Shown: positions 62,219 to 64,000 of the stretch, one piece after another
Layout of the letters: every line of letters starts with the position of its first letter
Position numbering within the stretch: the stretch's first letter is position 1
Assembly (NCBI RefSeq): GCF_002362315.1
Contig: NZ_MTZV01000006.1
Coordinates: 1,054,001 to 1,118,000 of the forward strand
Source: Paraburkholderia acidicola
GTDB lineage: Bacteria > Pseudomonadota > Gammaproteobacteria > Burkholderiales > Burkholderiaceae
Direction: 5' to 3'
Length of the DNA stretch: 64,000 bases
Program-made: the position numbers and the translations under genes
The notes under the pieces: model-generated
Seen by the model: the letters and a program-made list of their open reading frames with translations, nothing else
What the model was told of the DNA's origin: nothing
The model's database searches: none

Positions 62219-64000
62219 TTAACGTCGCGAACAGATTGTAGGAACGACGCTGCGCGTTGCCGATATCCATTTGCATGGCCAGCTTGCCGCGCCACGCTTG
62301 CGTCGGATCGATGCTTAGCGCCAGCGACACGCGCCCATAGGTCGAACTCACGCCATCGACATCGGTGGAAATCGGCAGGTTCGGCGCATAACGCTGGGCC
62401 GTGACGAGTGTCCGGTTGTCGAAGCCGTCGTGGCGCAGCGTCGCCTCGGCACTCAATTGCGTAGCCCGCAGCCCAAGGCCGTCGAGCGCCGTGACGAATC
62501 GCACGCCCGCCCCGCCGCTCACGCCCTTCAACCGCTGCGCGTCGACGTTCTGCTCCAGAATGGGATCGCCGTCCTCCGCATAGCCGCGCGTGACCAGTTG
62601 CGAATAGCCGACATCGGCGACAGGTCCGAGCTGCACACCATCGAACGAAAACAGATACCCGGCTTTCACGAGCCCGTCGAAGTCGAAACCGTCGGTATCG
62701 GCGCTGATCGACGGAGCCAGCACCGCGCTGCGGTTCAAGCGATATTCGTCCCAGCCAGCCCCGACATACGAGCGCACGAACAGGCCACCCTGATCGAATG
62801 CGTGATACAGCCCGAGCCGATACGAGTGCACACCGTTATCGCCCTGCCCGTCGGCAACCGAGCCGCTCGCATTGGCGCTCGACAGAATTGCGCCGATCCT
62901 CGAGCGCGCAGACAGCTTGTACTCCGCGCCGATCGACAGAAGCTCGACGGCACTGTCGAACGCATCGACGCCGCTCGACGCGCCATGGAAGTTTCGCGTG
63001 TAGCCGAGGTTCGTGAACAACGCCAGCCGGTCGGACACCTGGACGCGGCCAGGGTCGAACGAGCCGCTGTCCGCGCTATCCAGCGCCGACAGCGCACTGG
63101 CGCGCGCCACGTCGAGCCCCATCAGCGGCGCGGTCGCAATGGCCGCGGGCGCATTCAGCTGATTGGCGAGATAGCGCGCGATGTAGAGATGCACGCTGGT
63201 CATCACATGCGTACCGTCCGCCGTCAGATAGGTGTTCTGCAGCGCCACGGACCCGGTGTTGCACGCGGGCACCGCCTTGCACTGAACCTCGGGTGTGTCG
63301 TTCAGGCCGTACGCGGCGGGATTGCTGCGCATCTGGTTCAGCAGCCCCGCCACGTCGAACAGATGAACGTTTGCGCCTTGCCGCGAGAACTGCACGAGAT
63401 CGCCCGGAAGCTTGCTGTTGTAGTCGACGTAGCCGGGTCGCGACCCGTTGTCGTCGTTCAGGTTGAAGACGACGAACTGGTGTCCGCCGATCCCGATCAA
63501 GCGCTGCAGCTGGCTGTTGACGTTCGACAGCGTGTACGCGGCGACCTGATCGTTAGTGGTGGGCCGCGGCACGCCGAGAAACGGTTCGATACCGTTCAGG
63601 CTGGCCTTGGTCAGGTCCTGATCGTTGGTCCCGATCCAGATCCCGACCACGTCACTGGATTGCAGGCGCGGGTGACTCGCAATCAGCTCGTCGACCTCAT
63701 CGATGAGCCCGGGCAGCGAGCGCCAGGTCGGCCGGTTCGGGACGATGTTGAGATAGCCGCCGTGACCGCTAAGCGCGCCGTTGATCGCATAGTCGTTGTC
63801 GGGAACAAACTGCGCGCCGATCAGGCCCGGCAGGTATTCGGCCCACACCGGACCGTCCGACGAGCGGCCGTTGCGGAAAATCGTCGAGGTGGCGTTCGGC
63901 AGGATGCCGGTCAGTCTCACGACCCGGCCATTGTCGGTCAGGCTGTCGCCCAGGGCGTAGAACTCGAAGGCGGATGCCGCGCTGGGCAGCGCCAGCGCCA
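62205..64000 (-). CDS. GDSL esterase autotransporter (5' end beyond window)
   Basis: At least 598 residues, truncated by the window end. The visible N-terminus is the end of a signal peptide followed by FEFYALGDSLTDNG, which holds the GDSL nucleophile. GIWIGTNDQDL (block III Asn) and DGTHVMTSVHLYIARYL (block V Asp/His) complete an SGNH-hydrolase passenger. The last 280 residues form an autotransporter beta-barrel ending in a terminal Phe. It resembles EstA-type outer-membrane esterases displayed on the cell surface. It converges on the resistance operon and is probably a flanking gene, not part of the antibiotic locus. Confidence 0.9.
   Translation of the reverse strand, partial: ALALPSAASAFEFYALGDSLTDNGRVVRLTGILPNATSTIFRNGRSSDGPVWAEYLPGLIGAQFVPDNDYAINGALSGHGGYLNIVPNRPTWRSLPGLIDEVDELIASHPRLQSSDVVGIWIGTNDQDLTKASLNGIEPFLGVPRPTTNDQVAAYTLSNVNSQLQRLIGIGGHQFVVFNLNDDNGSRPGYVDYNSKLPGDLVQFSRQGANVHLFDVAGLLNQMRSNPAAYGLNDTPEVQCKAVPACNTGSVALQNTYLTADGTHVMTSVHLYIARYLANQLNAPAAIATAPLMGLDVARASALSALDSADSGSFDPGRVQVSDRLALFTNLGYTRNFHGASSGVDAFDSAVELLSIGAEYKLSARSRIGAILSSANASGSVADGQGDNGVHSYRLGLYHAFDQGGLFVRSYVGAGWDEYRLNRSAVLAPSISADTDGFDFDGLVKAGYLFSFDGVQLGPVADVGYSQLVTRGYAEDGDPILEQNVDAQRLKGVSGGAGVRFVTALDGLGLRATQLSAEATLRHDGFDNRTLVTAQRYAPNLPISTDVDGVSSTYGRVSLALSIDPTQAWRGKLAMQMDIGNAQRRSYNLFATLRGAF

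Overview
The window is GC-rich with dense, overlapping genes, as in Burkholderia/Paraburkholderia-type beta-proteobacteria; this placement rests on protein style and gene content only. It reads as one antibiotic super-locus with four biosynthetic blocks. I see no rRNA, tRNA or CRISPR array.

Block 1 (about 0.8-7.6 kb, all minus strand) is a carbapenem core: a LuxR-family regulator, carC (Fe/2-oxoglutarate carbapenem synthase), a PUA-less glutamate 5-kinase, carA (carbapenam synthetase), carB (carboxymethylproline synthase) and an EamA-family transporter. carD, carE, carF and carG are not seen. The glutamate kinase probably takes over CarD's role of feeding the pyrroline-5-carboxylate pool.

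Block 2 (8.65-22.6 kb) is a compact cluster I cannot assign to a known product. A ten-gene minus-strand run encodes an acyl-AMP ligase, an ectoine-synthase-like cupin, an aldo/keto reductase, a stand-alone thioesterase with a cysteine nucleophile, a ketosynthase, a short ketosynthase-like protein lacking the active-site Cys, a second ligase, an AfsA-like hotdog protein, a P450 and a Tat-exported GMC oxidoreductase. A divergent plus-strand pair encodes an acyl carrier protein and a Bcr/CflA-type exporter. A SAM methyltransferase-like gene closes the block.

Block 3 (22.7-33.0 kb, minus strand) looks like a bulgecin-type beta-lactam-potentiator module: sulfate adenylyltransferase cysDN, a family-2 glycosyltransferase, serC, a membrane acyltransferase, a Rossmann reductase, a split transketolase, a sulfotransferase and a TupA-like ATP-grasp ligase. 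Transketolase plus reductase could build 4-hydroxy-5-hydroxymethylproline.

Block 4 (33.0-62.2 kb) is a sulfazecin-type monobactam module. Its minus-strand part holds a methyltransferase, a 2OG dioxygenase, a sulfotransferase, an NRPS (C-A-T-E-C-A-T-TE with a Cys thioesterase), an FAD protein, an outer-membrane efflux lipoprotein, an MFS exporter and a loading NRPS with a PRMT-like N-terminus and a fused APS kinase. Its plus-strand part holds a SbnI/SerK-like serine kinase, SbnA- and SbnB-like diaminopropionate enzymes, an RND pump, a class A beta-lactamase and another MFS exporter. Blocks 3 and 4 form a nearly continuous minus-strand gene train of about 29.5 kb with many 4-bp stop/start overlaps. 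They share sulfate activation: CysDN makes APS, the NRPS-fused kinase makes PAPS, and two sulfotransferases use it.

The edges are a Sel1-repeat protein on the left and a truncated GDSL-esterase autotransporter on the right. The overall suggestion is that one organism makes two beta-lactam classes plus a beta-lactam enhancer, with an unassigned pathway embedded between them.
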